This document shows positions 35,735 to 44,150 of a stretch of 64,000 nucleotides of DNA, in pieces. Numbering within the stretch: position 1 is the first letter of the stretch; every line of letters starts with the position of its first letter. Below the pieces are notes generated by a model, which had not been told where the DNA came from, ran no database searches, and saw only the letters and a list, made by a program, of their open reading frames with translations. The stretch is from JBBSEX01 sp038239345 (lineage in GTDB: Bacteria > Acidobacteriota > Terriglobia > Bryobacterales > Bryobacteraceae), in the NCBI GenBank assembly GCA_038239345.1, contig JBBSEX010000014.1, forward strand, positions 1 through 64,000, in the 5' to 3' direction. The position numbers and the translations under genes were made by a program.

Positions 35735-36595
35735 ATGGCTATGCGCTTTTGGATGTTGACTGTGTTTGTGATCTCGGCGGCATTCTGCCAGACCCCGTGG
35801 AAGGATGCGGCCGACCTGCCTGGTGTCGACCTTACCGGGCTGACTCCCGCGCAAACCAAGGCCGCGCTACTGATCCTGCGTGAGAACGGCTGCGTTTGCG
35901 GGTGCAATATGAAAATCGCCCAATGCCGCATTGAGGACCCGCCGTGCACCTACAGCAAGAAGCTGGCGAGTGTGGTGATTCAAGGCGTTCGCGATGGCAA
36001 GAACTCGATTCAAATTCGTGACTTATTAGCTGATTCCGGCATCCAGCCCTCTCCGCAAAAGCTGCTGGAAGATCCGGTGAAGCTGCCCATCGAGGGTGCT
36101 CCATCGAAAGGACCCGCAAATGCCAGGATCACGCTTGTCGAGTTCTCCGATTTTCAATGCCCCTACTGCGCAATTGCCGTAGAGAAAGCGAATACTCTGC
36201 TGAAGGCTCATCCGAATGATGTGCGGCTGGTCTTCAAGCAGTTTCCACTGGATTCACATTCTCAGGCTAAGCTCGCCGCTGAAGCCGCGCTCGCCGCACA
36301 CGCCCAAGGCAAATTCTGGCCGATGCACGATAAGATGTACGCCAATTTTCGGAACCTCTCGCGACCCAATATTCTTGGCTGGGCCAAGGAGATTGGAATG
36401 GACATGCCGAAGTTCACCGCCGACCTGGATTCTGGCAAATACAGATCGGCCGTCGACAGCGAGGCGAAGCAAGGGGAACAAGCTGGTGTCTTCGGCACAC
36501 CTACTTTTTTCATAAACGGCCAGCGGCTGAACACGAGTATTGAAGCCGCCGGTCCGATCATCGACCAAGAGCTGAAGAAGACGGCAAAGAAGTAG
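35735..36595 (+). CDS. DsbA-family thioredoxin-fold protein with N-terminal Cys cluster
   Basis: A 286-residue secreted protein. A signal peptide (RFWMLTVFVISAAFCQ) is followed by a ~90-residue N-domain with CVCGCNMKIAQCRIEDPPC. A DsbA/thioredoxin_4 domain follows (about 120-285) with active site FSDFQCPYCAIA and the cis-Pro loop FGTPTFFINGQR. The CPYC site should carry out dithiol-disulfide exchange in the periplasm. The five-cysteine cluster is reminiscent of the heme-chaperone or CcmH type but is not an exact match. ATG at 35735 lies 1 bp after the PqaA-like stop, so the two are probably one transcript. Confidence 0.9.
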   Translation: MAMRFWMLTVFVISAAFCQTPWKDAADLPGVDLTGLTPAQTKAALLILRENGCVCGCNMKIAQCRIEDPPCTYSKKLASVVIQGVRDGKNSIQIRDLLADSGIQPSPQKLLEDPVKLPIEGAPSKGPANARITLVEFSDFQCPYCAIAVEKANTLLKAHPNDVRLVFKQFPLDSHSQAKLAAEAALAAHAQGKFWPMHDKMYANFRNLSRPNILGWAKEIGMDMPKFTADLDSGKYRSAVDSEAKQGEQAGVFGTPTFFINGQRLNTSIEAAGPIIDQELKKTAKK

Positions 36596-36606
36596 ATTGC
36601 GCTGGC

Positions 36607-38205
36607 TTACTCGCCCTTATGGCGGGCGACTTCGAAGTGGCTCAGAGTCTCAATATAAGAAGCAACGCCACGGTACAGCGATTCGGCGATCTTCTGGCGA
36701 TACTCGGCCTTGCGCATCAGCGTTTCTTCCTGTGGGTTGCTGATGAATCCAATCTCAGCCAATACCGATGGCATGGAAGTGCCGATCAGCACGATAAACG
36801 GCGCTTTCTTTACCCCTCTGTCACGCGTCTTGTTTACGGTCTTCGCGGGCGCTGGTCCTAGCATCGCCGTCTGTATGCGCGATGCAAACTCCCGCGATTC
36901 ATCCACCTTATCTTTCAAGGCGATCTTCTGCAAAAGATCTTTCAGATCGGAGATGGACTTCTCGGCACCGGCATTTTCGCGGGCTGCTACATCCATCGCC
37001 GTTTTCGATGTCGTGAAATTTAAGTAATACGTTTCAATTCCAGACACCGCGTGCACTACCGACGAATTCGCATGAATAGACAGAAATAGATCCGCCTTTT
37101 TCGTATTCGCGATCCTCGGCCGTTCTTCCAGAGGAATGAATGTATCGTCCGATCGGGTATAAATCACCTCAGCACCCAGCTTGTCTTCAACCAGCTTGCC
37201 CAGCCGCCGGGTGACATCCAGCACCACGTCTTTTTCCAGCAATCCCGTTGGACCGTTCGTGCCACTATCATGGCCGCCATGTCCGGCATCCAGCACGACG
37301 CGTCCAATTTTCAGACCCAGCACGCGTGTTAGCGATTCCGTGTTGTGCTTTGCCGCATGCGAAACCGGGCCGGAATTATTCGCGGGACTGATTAGTTTCG
37401 GCGGTGGAGGAGTGATGTCCACGGGCGGGGGCGTGATCTTCGCCAGAAGGCTGTTGGGCGCCGTCGGTTGCGTGGGACGCGGGTATTCGGGCAATCGCGC
37501 CAAAGCCCCCAGCTCGACTGGATTGATTCGTGGACGGGGTGCATGCGAGGGCGGCAATAGCAGGATCGGATCGGCTGATGATTGAGTCGCCCGCGAAGTT
37601 CGGACGGCGGCTGTATTGATAGGAAGCGGAGCCGGGGCGGGCAGGGAAACCGATGTGTTCGCCGGCAACATCAGGTCCGGTTCAATCGGACGCGCGCTCA
37701 CGTCCGACAGCTTTTTTGATCCTGCGATACTCTTGGTCAACGACGGCTGCGGTCCGTCGCCCGGCAGGTGCAGCTCGATCATCAGGCGATCGGGATTCGA
37801 TAATTGCGACGAGACGACTTCGATGGAATTCTCCAGATCGAGCACGACGCGGGTGACACCGGGATGAGTTTCGGCGATTCGAATTTGCTTCAACAGCTTG
37901 TCGCCCACCGGAATGACGCGCATGCCTTTGCGGCCCACATCGGCGTGCGCTCCGGCAATGTCGAAGAAAAGCCGTTCGGGGTTTGGAAGATGATCCGATT
38001 TGAAAGTGAAATCGCTGCTGGTTTCTATCGCCACGCGCGTCACATCGCCCAGCGACCAAAATCGGACGGCGGTTACTTTCAGCGGAACAGGGGTGCCACT
38101 CTCTGCAGCAAAGCTAGATCCACCGCCTGCGGCTACAGTAACGACAAGGATGATCGCTTCGCGGAGTGATCCGCCGAAAAGATCCCGCCGTATGCCGCCG
38201 GTCAT
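36607..38205 (-). CDS. N-acetylmuramoyl-L-alanine amidase (AmiC-like, AMIN domain)
   Basis: A 532-residue exported amidase that removes stem peptides from peptidoglycan, usually at the septum. A signal peptide (EAIILVVTVAAGGGSSFAA) is followed by an AMIN domain (about 42-150: VTAVRFWSLGDVTRVAIETS). A ~140-residue Pro-rich linker precedes an Amidase_3 domain (about 300-515) with zinc ligands in VVLDAGHGGHD, GLLEKDVVLD and FLSIHANSS. The catalytic Glu is in VLAEIGFISNPQE. ATG at 38205 has AAGGA 12 bases upstream. The next upstream gene is a lytic transglycosylase, so two wall hydrolases sit in tandem 4 bp apart. Confidence 0.94.
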   Translation of the reverse strand: MTGGIRRDLFGGSLREAIILVVTVAAGGGSSFAAESGTPVPLKVTAVRFWSLGDVTRVAIETSSDFTFKSDHLPNPERLFFDIAGAHADVGRKGMRVIPVGDKLLKQIRIAETHPGVTRVVLDLENSIEVVSSQLSNPDRLMIELHLPGDGPQPSLTKSIAGSKKLSDVSARPIEPDLMLPANTSVSLPAPAPLPINTAAVRTSRATQSSADPILLLPPSHAPRPRINPVELGALARLPEYPRPTQPTAPNSLLAKITPPPVDITPPPPKLISPANNSGPVSHAAKHNTESLTRVLGLKIGRVVLDAGHGGHDSGTNGPTGLLEKDVVLDVTRRLGKLVEDKLGAEVIYTRSDDTFIPLEERPRIANTKKADLFLSIHANSSVVHAVSGIETYYLNFTTSKTAMDVAARENAGAEKSISDLKDLLQKIALKDKVDESREFASRIQTAMLGPAPAKTVNKTRDRGVKKAPFIVLIGTSMPSVLAEIGFISNPQEETLMRKAEYRQKIAESLYRGVASYIETLSHFEVARHKGE

Positions 38206-38209
38206 AAAA

Positions 38210-38932
38210 TCATTGTGTCCTTAAGTGAAGTCGGCCTTGCGCATCGGTGTAGTATTGCAGCTTCGGATGCCGCTCTTCCGTTTTTGCGGAGTCGGGATCA
38301 ATCACGGCGGCGATGGTGGCTGGTTTAGCTTTCTTGCCTTCCGCCGCGCGCTTCGCATCGCCGTATTTCCTGCCCACCTTTTCCACGTAACTTTGCGTTT
38401 CCGGATATGGCGGAATCGCCTTGTACTTGGCCACCGCGCCCTCGCCGGAGTTGTACGCCGCCAGTGCCAGACGGTCGTCCTTGTACAGGTCTTGCAGATG
38501 CTTCAGGTATTTCACACCGGCTTCGATGTTCTCCTGGGCGTTGAAACTGTTCTTCGCGCCAAAACGTTTCGCCGTCGCGGGAATCAATTGCATCAACCCT
38601 TCGGCACCCTTGGGCGACACAGCGAAGGTGTTGTAGTTACTTTCCACTTTGATAACGGAATGGATCAACAGCGGATCCACGTTATGCGCCGCCGCGGCCT
38701 TCTCTACCAGATCGTTCAGGATCGTATCAGGCCCGGAGATGATGCCGGCTGAGGTCGAATTAGTGGAGAAAAGTGTGCTTGCGGGCGGCCTGGAAGGCAG
38801 TGCAAAGCTCCGCACTAGTTGCCCAGTCTTAGGGTCGAGGTGGACCATCGACACTGGACGCTGCTGCACCGGTTCCGCTTGTAAACCACTGGCTGCCAGC
38901 ATAATCACAAAAAGTAAAAAACAAAGATGCAT
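38210..38932 (-). CDS. small soluble lytic transglycosylase (SLT domain)
   Basis: The product has about 240 residues. ATG at 38932 starts a signal peptide (HLCFLLFVIMLAASGLQAE). The frame is open far upstream of this, but that part is antisense to mobA and has no protein character. The SLT domain (about 85-200) contains IHSVIKVESNYNTFAVSPKG with the catalytic Glu, GLMQLIPATAKRFG, and LALAAYNSGEGAVAKY. A basic tail with a degenerate repeat and the terminal KLQYYTDAQGRLHLRT follows. It cleaves peptidoglycan glycan strands in the periplasm and sits just upstream of the amidase gene on the same strand. Confidence 0.9.
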   Translation of the reverse strand: MHLCFLLFVIMLAASGLQAEPVQQRPVSMVHLDPKTGQLVRSFALPSRPPASTLFSTNSTSAGIISGPDTILNDLVEKAAAAHNVDPLLIHSVIKVESNYNTFAVSPKGAEGLMQLIPATAKRFGAKNSFNAQENIEAGVKYLKHLQDLYKDDRLALAAYNSGEGAVAKYKAIPPYPETQSYVEKVGRKYGDAKRAAEGKKAKPATIAAVIDPDSAKTEERHPKLQYYTDAQGRLHLRTQ

Positions 38933-39034
38933 CGATTTGTTTTCTTTTAGTATACTCGGAAATCCCTCTGGTAGCGAAGCTTTCTTTCTCGCCGTCCAGG
39001 TATTCCTTATAGATACGAGTGCTATCATTTTCTC

Positions 39035-39592
39035 ATGCGCTGGGCTGGATTTGTCTTGGTGGGCGGACGCAGCACACGCATGGGTCGCGACAAAGCCCTG
39101 CTCGCCTATAACGGAATGCCGCTCGCAGGGCATCTCGCCGCGCTGGTCCGGCAGGCGGCGGGCTCGGTTACGCTGATCGGTTCTCCCGCTTTGTACAGTG
39201 AACTTGACCTGCCCATTGTTGACGACTGGTGGCCGAACTGTGGGCCGCTGGGAGGCCTCCACCGCGCTCTCGTTTCCGCTAAAGCCGACTGGAATCTGCT
39301 GATTGCCTGTGACCTTCCGCATCTTTCCAGCGAATTGCTGAGCGGTATCGTCGACCGCGCCGGGCAGCATAGCGGTAATTGCGTCGCCGCCATGACGTCC
39401 GCCGGTGTCCAGCCCCTGTGCGCTGCTTATCGCTCCACTTGTCTGGCCGAAGTCACCCGCCGGCTGGCCGCCAAACGATTCAAAATGCGGGAGTTGGTTG
39501 ATGATCTCGATACCGCCTTCTACCCTGCGCCAGACCGTCAATTGTTGAATACGAATACCCCCGAACAATGGACCGCCGCAAAGGGAGCCTAA
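39035..39592 (+). CDS. mobA: molybdenum cofactor guanylyltransferase MobA
   Basis: A 185-residue nucleotidyltransferase. The N-terminal GTP-binding motif is VLVGGRSTRMGRDKALL, followed by DDWWPNCGPLGGLHRAL and LIACDLPHLSSELL, whose Asp binds metal. The end (LLNTNTPEQW) is typical of MobA/MobA-like NTP transferases. It attaches GMP to molybdopterin to give the guanine dinucleotide cofactor. The usual opening is LAGGxSxRMGxDK; here the first residues are LVGG. No other molybdenum gene is near. The stop abuts the start of the MlaF-like gene. Confidence 0.9.
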   Translation: MRWAGFVLVGGRSTRMGRDKALLAYNGMPLAGHLAALVRQAAGSVTLIGSPALYSELDLPIVDDWWPNCGPLGGLHRALVSAKADWNLLIACDLPHLSSELLSGIVDRAGQHSGNCVAAMTSAGVQPLCAAYRSTCLAEVTRRLAAKRFKMRELVDDLDTAFYPAPDRQLLNTNTPEQWTAAKGA

Positions 39593-40351
39593 GTGAGCGA
39601 ACCGACTCATTACATTGAATTCCGTCAAGTATATAAGACGTTTGACCGGCCCATTTTAGTCGATGTCAATTTCTACGTCGATGCCGGTGAAACCCTCGCC
39701 ATTATCGGCCGAAGCGGCGTGGGGAAGTCTGTAACTCTAGGACACATCATGGGTTTCCTCAAACCCGACAAAGGCCGCGTGATCGTCTCGCATCAGGATA
39801 TTACCGATTACGGCGAGACCGAATTACGCCGGATTCGTAAGAAGGTGACCATGGTCTTCCAATCCGGCGCCTTGTTTGATTCGCTGACCGTGGCCGAGAA
39901 TATACTTTTCTCGTTGGAGCTGCGGGAAGACTACAACGCTCAAAACAAAGAAGATGTCGTCAACGGGCTGCTTACCATGGTGGATCTGTTGGAGTTTCGA
40001 GATCATTACCCCACTGATTTGTCCACGGGATACAAGCGTGCCGTGGCGATCGCCCGGGCCCTTGCCGCTCAGCCGGAATGTATCTTATATGACGAGCCCA
40101 CCACCATGGTGGACCCTATTATGTCGGACCATCTCGGCAACCTGATGCTCCGCTTGAAGAAGCAGCTGAACCTGACATCGGTAGTGGTCACCCATGACCT
40201 TGACCTGATGCGCAAGGTCGCCGATAAAGTCGTATTCCTTTTCGAAGGCAAGGCGATTTACTTCGGGCCTACCGCCGATCTGGAAAAGTCAGAACATCCC
40301 CATGTTAAGGAATTTCTGGCGATGGATCGGGTGGAAATGGTCGAAATCTAA
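39593..40351 (+). CDS. ABC transporter ATP-binding protein, MlaF-like
   Basis: A 252-residue ATPase of the lipid-trafficking Mla family. Walker A is GRSGVGKSVTL (the Val after Ser-Gly is typical of MlaF), the Q-loop is MVFQSGALFDSLTVAENI, Walker B is CILYDEPTTMVDPI and the H-loop is VVVTHDLD. The signature sequence is LSTGYKRAVAIARALA, where the usual LSGG is LSTG. The start is GTG directly after the mobA TAA, with GGGAG seven bases upstream, indicating co-transcription with mobA. The MlaE permease and MlaD substrate-binding partners are not in the window. It probably maintains outer-membrane lipid asymmetry. Confidence 0.88.
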   Translation: MSEPTHYIEFRQVYKTFDRPILVDVNFYVDAGETLAIIGRSGVGKSVTLGHIMGFLKPDKGRVIVSHQDITDYGETELRRIRKKVTMVFQSGALFDSLTVAENILFSLELREDYNAQNKEDVVNGLLTMVDLLEFRDHYPTDLSTGYKRAVAIARALAAQPECILYDEPTTMVDPIMSDHLGNLMLRLKKQLNLTSVVVTHDLDLMRKVADKVVFLFEGKAIYFGPTADLEKSEHPHVKEFLAMDRVEMVEI

Positions 40352-41022
40352 AGCTTTTCGGCGATCACCAGGAACTGTTTTCCCATGAATTTCCAGGCCA
40401 AGGGAATTGCCAGATAGAGCCGCATCATCGCCACGGGATACTCGGGAGCGTTCACCATTGTGTAGGGCAAAAAGCGATCGATGACGGTGGTGGTACGTAA
40501 TCCCGCCGTGTCGAAAGCTTCTTTCAGGGAAAGTTCGGTTAGCGCCAGGTAATGATCGAAAAAATCCCAGTAAGCGCCCGGCAGATACTTGATGTTCGGA
40601 CCCATGGCGATAATCCGGCCGCCGGTATTGAGGCAACGCGATGCCTGGGCAATCGTATTCTTCAGGTCGGTTTTCGAAAACAGATGCTCAAAAAAGTTGC
40701 TGGTAAAGACCACATCCAAACTGTTTTCCGGCAGGTCCCACGTGGTGGAACAGTCCTGCATTAAAAACGTAACCTGGGGATCCAGTTTACGCTTTGTCGC
40801 CGGATTCAGATCCATCGCGAATTTCTTCCCGCATTGTACATTATTGATGAATTGTCCGAATCCACAACCGAGATCCAGAACCACCGATTCAACGGGAATT
40901 AGCTTCTGAAACCAGTGTTCGATCAGCGTCCGCCACACCTTGTTGCGATATTGCTCGCTGGCATTGAAGCGGTTGCCGTATATCGTTTCCAGTTCTTCCT
41001 GATATTCGGTGGGACCTTGCAT
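40348..41022 (-). CDS. class I SAM-dependent methyltransferase
   Basis: The product has about 224 residues with a standard SAM-binding core: VVLDLGCGFGQFINNV as motif I, an acidic loop MDLNPATKRKL, then QDCSTTWDLPENSLDVVFTS and FFEHLFSKTDLKNTIAQASR. The C-terminal part carries GPNIKYLPGAYWDFFDHYLA and short hydrophobic helices. It has the look of glycan- or lipid-modifying methyltransferases found in polysaccharide loci. The start is ATG at 41022; a GTG at 41055 is an alternative, and neither has a good ribosome-binding site. It converges with the MlaF-like gene (4-bp overlap) and diverges from the sugar-epimerase operon. Confidence 0.85.
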   Translation of the reverse strand: MQGPTEYQEELETIYGNRFNASEQYRNKVWRTLIEHWFQKLIPVESVVLDLGCGFGQFINNVQCGKKFAMDLNPATKRKLDPQVTFLMQDCSTTWDLPENSLDVVFTSNFFEHLFSKTDLKNTIAQASRCLNTGGRIIAMGPNIKYLPGAYWDFFDHYLALTELSLKEAFDTAGLRTTTVIDRFLPYTMVNAPEYPVAMMRLYLAIPLAWKFMGKQFLVIAEKL

Positions 41023-41221
41023 TGCGTTTAGTGTACTTGATGCCAGCGTGATCACGGGCGCGGCTCGCCTGAATTACGATCGGCGGGGAATCAAAGAGCA
41101 AAGAATGACTGAGAAACCGCTATAGTATACTTGGATTTCTTATGATTCCCAGACAGGCCAAGTGGTTCCAGGCCCTGCGGCAGCATCAGTAATTACACCC
41201 GATATTTCTTAGGACTTAATC

Positions 41222-42298
41222 TTGTCGACAAGCAAACACCTCGTACTCGTCACCGGCTCCTGTGGGCTGATTGGTTCGGAGGTTGCGGTATTTTTCAGCC
41301 GTATGGGATTTCGCGTGGCGGGCGTGGACAGTAACGCCCGAGCCCAATTCTTCGGTCCCGAGGGCGACACCAGTTGGGTGCTTTCCCGTTTGAAGCAGGA
41401 AATACCGGGGTATGATCACTATCCATCCGATATCCGCGATCGTCCCCGCATTCTTGAGATTGTTGCCCAGCTACGCCCTGACCTGATCATCCATACCGCG
41501 GCCCAGCCCTCGCATGACCGAGCCGCGGCGATTCCCTTCGACGATTTTGAAACCAACGGAGTGGGAACGCTGAACATGCTGGAGGCAACACGCCGTTATT
41601 GCGCCGAATCGCCGTTTATCCATATGTCCACGAACAAGGTTTATGGCGACCGCCCCAATACCATCGCGATGAACGAGCTGGAAACCCGCTGGGATTACGC
41701 CGATCCACAATACTCTGAAGGCATCCCCGAATCGTTCTCCATCGATCAATCCAAGCACTCGATTTTTGGAGCCAGTAAGGTGGCAGCCGATGTGATGGTG
41801 CAGGAGTACGGCCGCTATTTCAACATCCCTACTTGCTGCCTGCGTGGCGGATGCCTCACCGGTCCGAACCACTCCGGAGTTGAGCTCCACGGCTTCCTCA
41901 GCTACTTGATCAAATGCAATATCGAAGGGCGTGAATACAAGATTTTCGGCTACAAAGGCAAGCAGGTTCGCGATAACATTCACTCCGAGGATGTTGCTCG
42001 TTTTCTCTACGAATTCTGGAAGGCGCCGCGCATCGCCGAAGTCTATAATTTGGGCGGTGGTAAAGATAATTCGTGCTCCATTCTGGAAGCTTTTCAGATG
42101 GCCGAGGCGATTACCGGACAGAAGATGAAGTATGAATACGTCGATCAAAATCGGAGCGGCGATCATATCTGCTACTACAGCGATCTGCGAAAGATGAAAG
42201 AGCATTATCCGAACTGGGGCATCTCAAAATCGCTGCAGGTAACCTTTGAGGAGATCGCCCAAAGCTGGTCGCGGCGGCTGGGACAAGCCGCTCAATGA
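41222..42298 (+). CDS. NAD-dependent sugar epimerase, CDP-paratose/tyvelose 2-epimerase-like
   Basis: A 358-residue extended SDR acting on a nucleotide sugar. The Rossmann motif is VTGSCGLIGSEVA, followed by HTAAQPSHD and MSTNKVYGD. Downstream come TCCLRGGCLTGPNHSGVELH and KQVRDNIHSEDVARF, as in CDP-tyvelose 2-epimerase-like proteins. The catalytic YxxxK position reads SIFGASKVAAD, so the usual Tyr appears as Phe. The start is TTG at 41222, supported by AGGA seven bases upstream and by the Rossmann strand starting at residue 7. It begins a same-strand run of five genes; its stop overlaps the next start as ATGA. Confidence 0.88.
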   Translation: MSTSKHLVLVTGSCGLIGSEVAVFFSRMGFRVAGVDSNARAQFFGPEGDTSWVLSRLKQEIPGYDHYPSDIRDRPRILEIVAQLRPDLIIHTAAQPSHDRAAAIPFDDFETNGVGTLNMLEATRRYCAESPFIHMSTNKVYGDRPNTIAMNELETRWDYADPQYSEGIPESFSIDQSKHSIFGASKVAADVMVQEYGRYFNIPTCCLRGGCLTGPNHSGVELHGFLSYLIKCNIEGREYKIFGYKGKQVRDNIHSEDVARFLYEFWKAPRIAEVYNLGGGKDNSCSILEAFQMAEAITGQKMKYEYVDQNRSGDHICYYSDLRKMKEHYPNWGISKSLQVTFEEIAQSWSRRLGQAAQ

Positions 42299-43362
42299 AG
42301 GTTTTGATCACCGGGATCTGCGGCTTCGTGGGAAGCACGCTGGCTCTGGATTTGCTGGAACGCCAAGCGGGTGTTTCAATCGCCGGAATCGATAATTTCA
42401 TGCGCCCCGGATCGGAGAATAACCGCTCCCGATTGCAGCGTCTGGGGATCAAGCTTTTTCACGGCGACATTCGCCAGGCAAGCGACTTCGAAGCGCTTCC
42501 TAAAGTGGACTGGGTGATCGATGCCGCGGCGAATCCCAGCGTCCTGGCTGGAATCGATGGACGGGGCAGCAGCCGTCAGCTCTTCGAACATAATCTCGGC
42601 AGTTTGGTGAATGTTCTGGAGTATTGTAAGACGCATACCGCGGGATTGATGCTGCTCAGCACTAGCCGCGTTTATTCCATCGAAGCATTAGCGGCCTTGC
42701 CGCTGATGACATCCGGTTCCGCTTTTGAGCTCGATGTCTCCCAGCCCCTGCCCGCCGGAGTCTCCGGGCATGGCATTAATGTATCGTTCTCCACCGAAGC
42801 GCCAATTTCGCTCTATGGAAGCACGAAGCTCGCTTGCGAAGCAGTCGCTCTGGAGTACGGTCTGACGTTCGGCTTTCCGGTGTGGATCAATCGCTGCGGT
42901 GTTCTTGCCGGGGCTGGACAGTTCGGCACCCCGGACCAGGGAATTTTCGCCTATTGGGTGAACGCACACTTGCGCCGGCGGCCGATGCGCTACATCGGTT
43001 TTGGTGGAACCGGGCATCAGGTGCGGGACGCTTTTCATCCCCGGGATTTGGGCGCGTTGCTGGCCTTGCAAATGAACACGTCGCGCCAAGGCGGCCGCCG
43101 TATCTATTCCGCTGGCGGAGGTCCGCTGAATAGTATGTCGCTCGCCCAGTTGAACTCCTGGTGCGATGAAAAGTTTGGTGCTCATCCAATTGAATCGGAC
43201 CTGCGAATCCGCCCTTTCGATATCCCCTGGATGATCATGGATAGCGCCTTGGCGAATGCCGATTTCGGGTGGCACCCGGAGTTATCGCTGCACGATATCC
43301 TGGACGGCATAGCGCGTCACGCGCGTGAAAATGAAAATTGGCTCGCCGTCAGCGGAATATGA
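42295..43362 (+). CDS. NAD-dependent nucleotide-sugar epimerase/dehydratase
   Basis: A 355-residue extended SDR. It has VLITGICGFVGSTLALDLLE at the N-terminus, DAAANPSVLAGID, STSRVYSIEALAAL and the intact catalytic SLYGSTKLACE (Tyr and Lys). GHQVRDAFHPRDLGALLALQ and IYSAGGGPLNSMSLAQL are the substrate-side motifs. It resembles its upstream neighbour in length and architecture but differs widely in sequence, so the pair probably does two consecutive steps on a sugar nucleotide (inference). Start and stop overlap both neighbours by 4 bp (ATGA), a sign of one translationally coupled operon. Confidence 0.9.
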   Translation: MKVLITGICGFVGSTLALDLLERQAGVSIAGIDNFMRPGSENNRSRLQRLGIKLFHGDIRQASDFEALPKVDWVIDAAANPSVLAGIDGRGSSRQLFEHNLGSLVNVLEYCKTHTAGLMLLSTSRVYSIEALAALPLMTSGSAFELDVSQPLPAGVSGHGINVSFSTEAPISLYGSTKLACEAVALEYGLTFGFPVWINRCGVLAGAGQFGTPDQGIFAYWVNAHLRRRPMRYIGFGGTGHQVRDAFHPRDLGALLALQMNTSRQGGRRIYSAGGGPLNSMSLAQLNSWCDEKFGAHPIESDLRIRPFDIPWMIMDSALANADFGWHPELSLHDILDGIARHARENENWLAVSGI

Positions 43363-44141
43363 AGCAGCCCGAACCGACCAACAAAGAGCCACTGCGTCTA
43401 CTTTCCATCGTGCTTCCAGCGCGCGATGAGGAAGGGTGCATCGCCCGCACGGTCGAGCATCTGGATGTCGAGCTCCGGCTGCACGGAATCGAGCATGAAA
43501 TTCTTGTAGTCGACGACGGCAGTACCGATCGCACCTGGGAGCTTTTGCAGGAACTGAAGGCGCGCGTGCCGGCGTTGAAGCCACAACAGAATAATGGACT
43601 CCACGGCTTTGGCCGAGCGATCATCTACGGATTGGACCACATGACCGGCGATGCCGCCGTGATCATGATGGCCGATGAGAGCGACGATTGCCGCGACGTC
43701 GTCACCTATTGGGAAACGCTGAATCTCGGCTATGACGCCGTATTCGGATCGCGCTTCATTCGCGGTGGCGGTGTGATCGATTATCCGTGGCACAAGTTGT
43801 TTATCAACCGCCTGGCGAACTATTTTCTGAAAATGTTGTTTCGCATGCCGCTGAACGACACTACGAATGCATTCAAGGCATACCGCAAAACCGTAATCGA
43901 CGGATGCCGCCCCTTCCTCTCGCCGCACTTCAACTTGACGGTTGAGTTGCCACTGAAGACAATCGTTCGCGGCTATTCCTGGACCGTCGTCCCAATCACC
44001 TGGCGCAACCGCCGCAGCGGCGTCTCGAAGCTGAAACTGCGTGAGATGGGCAGCCGCTACTTGTTCATCGCCCTCTATTGCTGGCTGGAAAAATATTTCA
44101 GCCGCGACGATTATCGAAAGCCGCTGGAAGGAAAGAAATAG
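43359..44141 (+). CDS. family 2 glycosyltransferase (polyprenol-phosphate type)
   Basis: A 260-residue GT-A enzyme. It contains LLSIVLPARDEEGCIARTV, HEILVVDDGSTDRTWELL, the acidic VIMMADESDDCRDVV in the DxD position and VFGSRFIRGGGVIDYPW, as in dolichyl/undecaprenyl-phosphate mannosyltransferases. There is no C-terminal membrane domain. It probably charges undecaprenyl phosphate with a sugar that the following GT-C-like membrane proteins could use as donor (inference). ATG at 43359 overlaps the upstream stop as ATGA and is preferred over TTG at 43338. Confidence 0.9.
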   Translation: MKQPEPTNKEPLRLLSIVLPARDEEGCIARTVEHLDVELRLHGIEHEILVVDDGSTDRTWELLQELKARVPALKPQQNNGLHGFGRAIIYGLDHMTGDAAVIMMADESDDCRDVVTYWETLNLGYDAVFGSRFIRGGGVIDYPWHKLFINRLANYFLKMLFRMPLNDTTNAFKAYRKTVIDGCRPFLSPHFNLTVELPLKTIVRGYSWTVVPITWRNRRSGVSKLKLREMGSRYLFIALYCWLEKYFSRDDYRKPLEGKK

Positions 44142-44150
44142 CTCGTCTTT

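Noticed and set aside
34312..35949. Very long open frame (545 codons) on the minus strand opposite the PqaA-like and DsbA-like genes
   Set aside because: The product is Arg/His-rich with no domain character, and both sense genes are clear family members. It is an artefact of GC-rich codon use.
38933..39628. N-terminal extension of the lytic transglycosylase frame across mobA
   Set aside because: The signal peptide starts at ATG 38932. The upstream part is antisense to the well-supported mobA gene and has no recognisable protein features.
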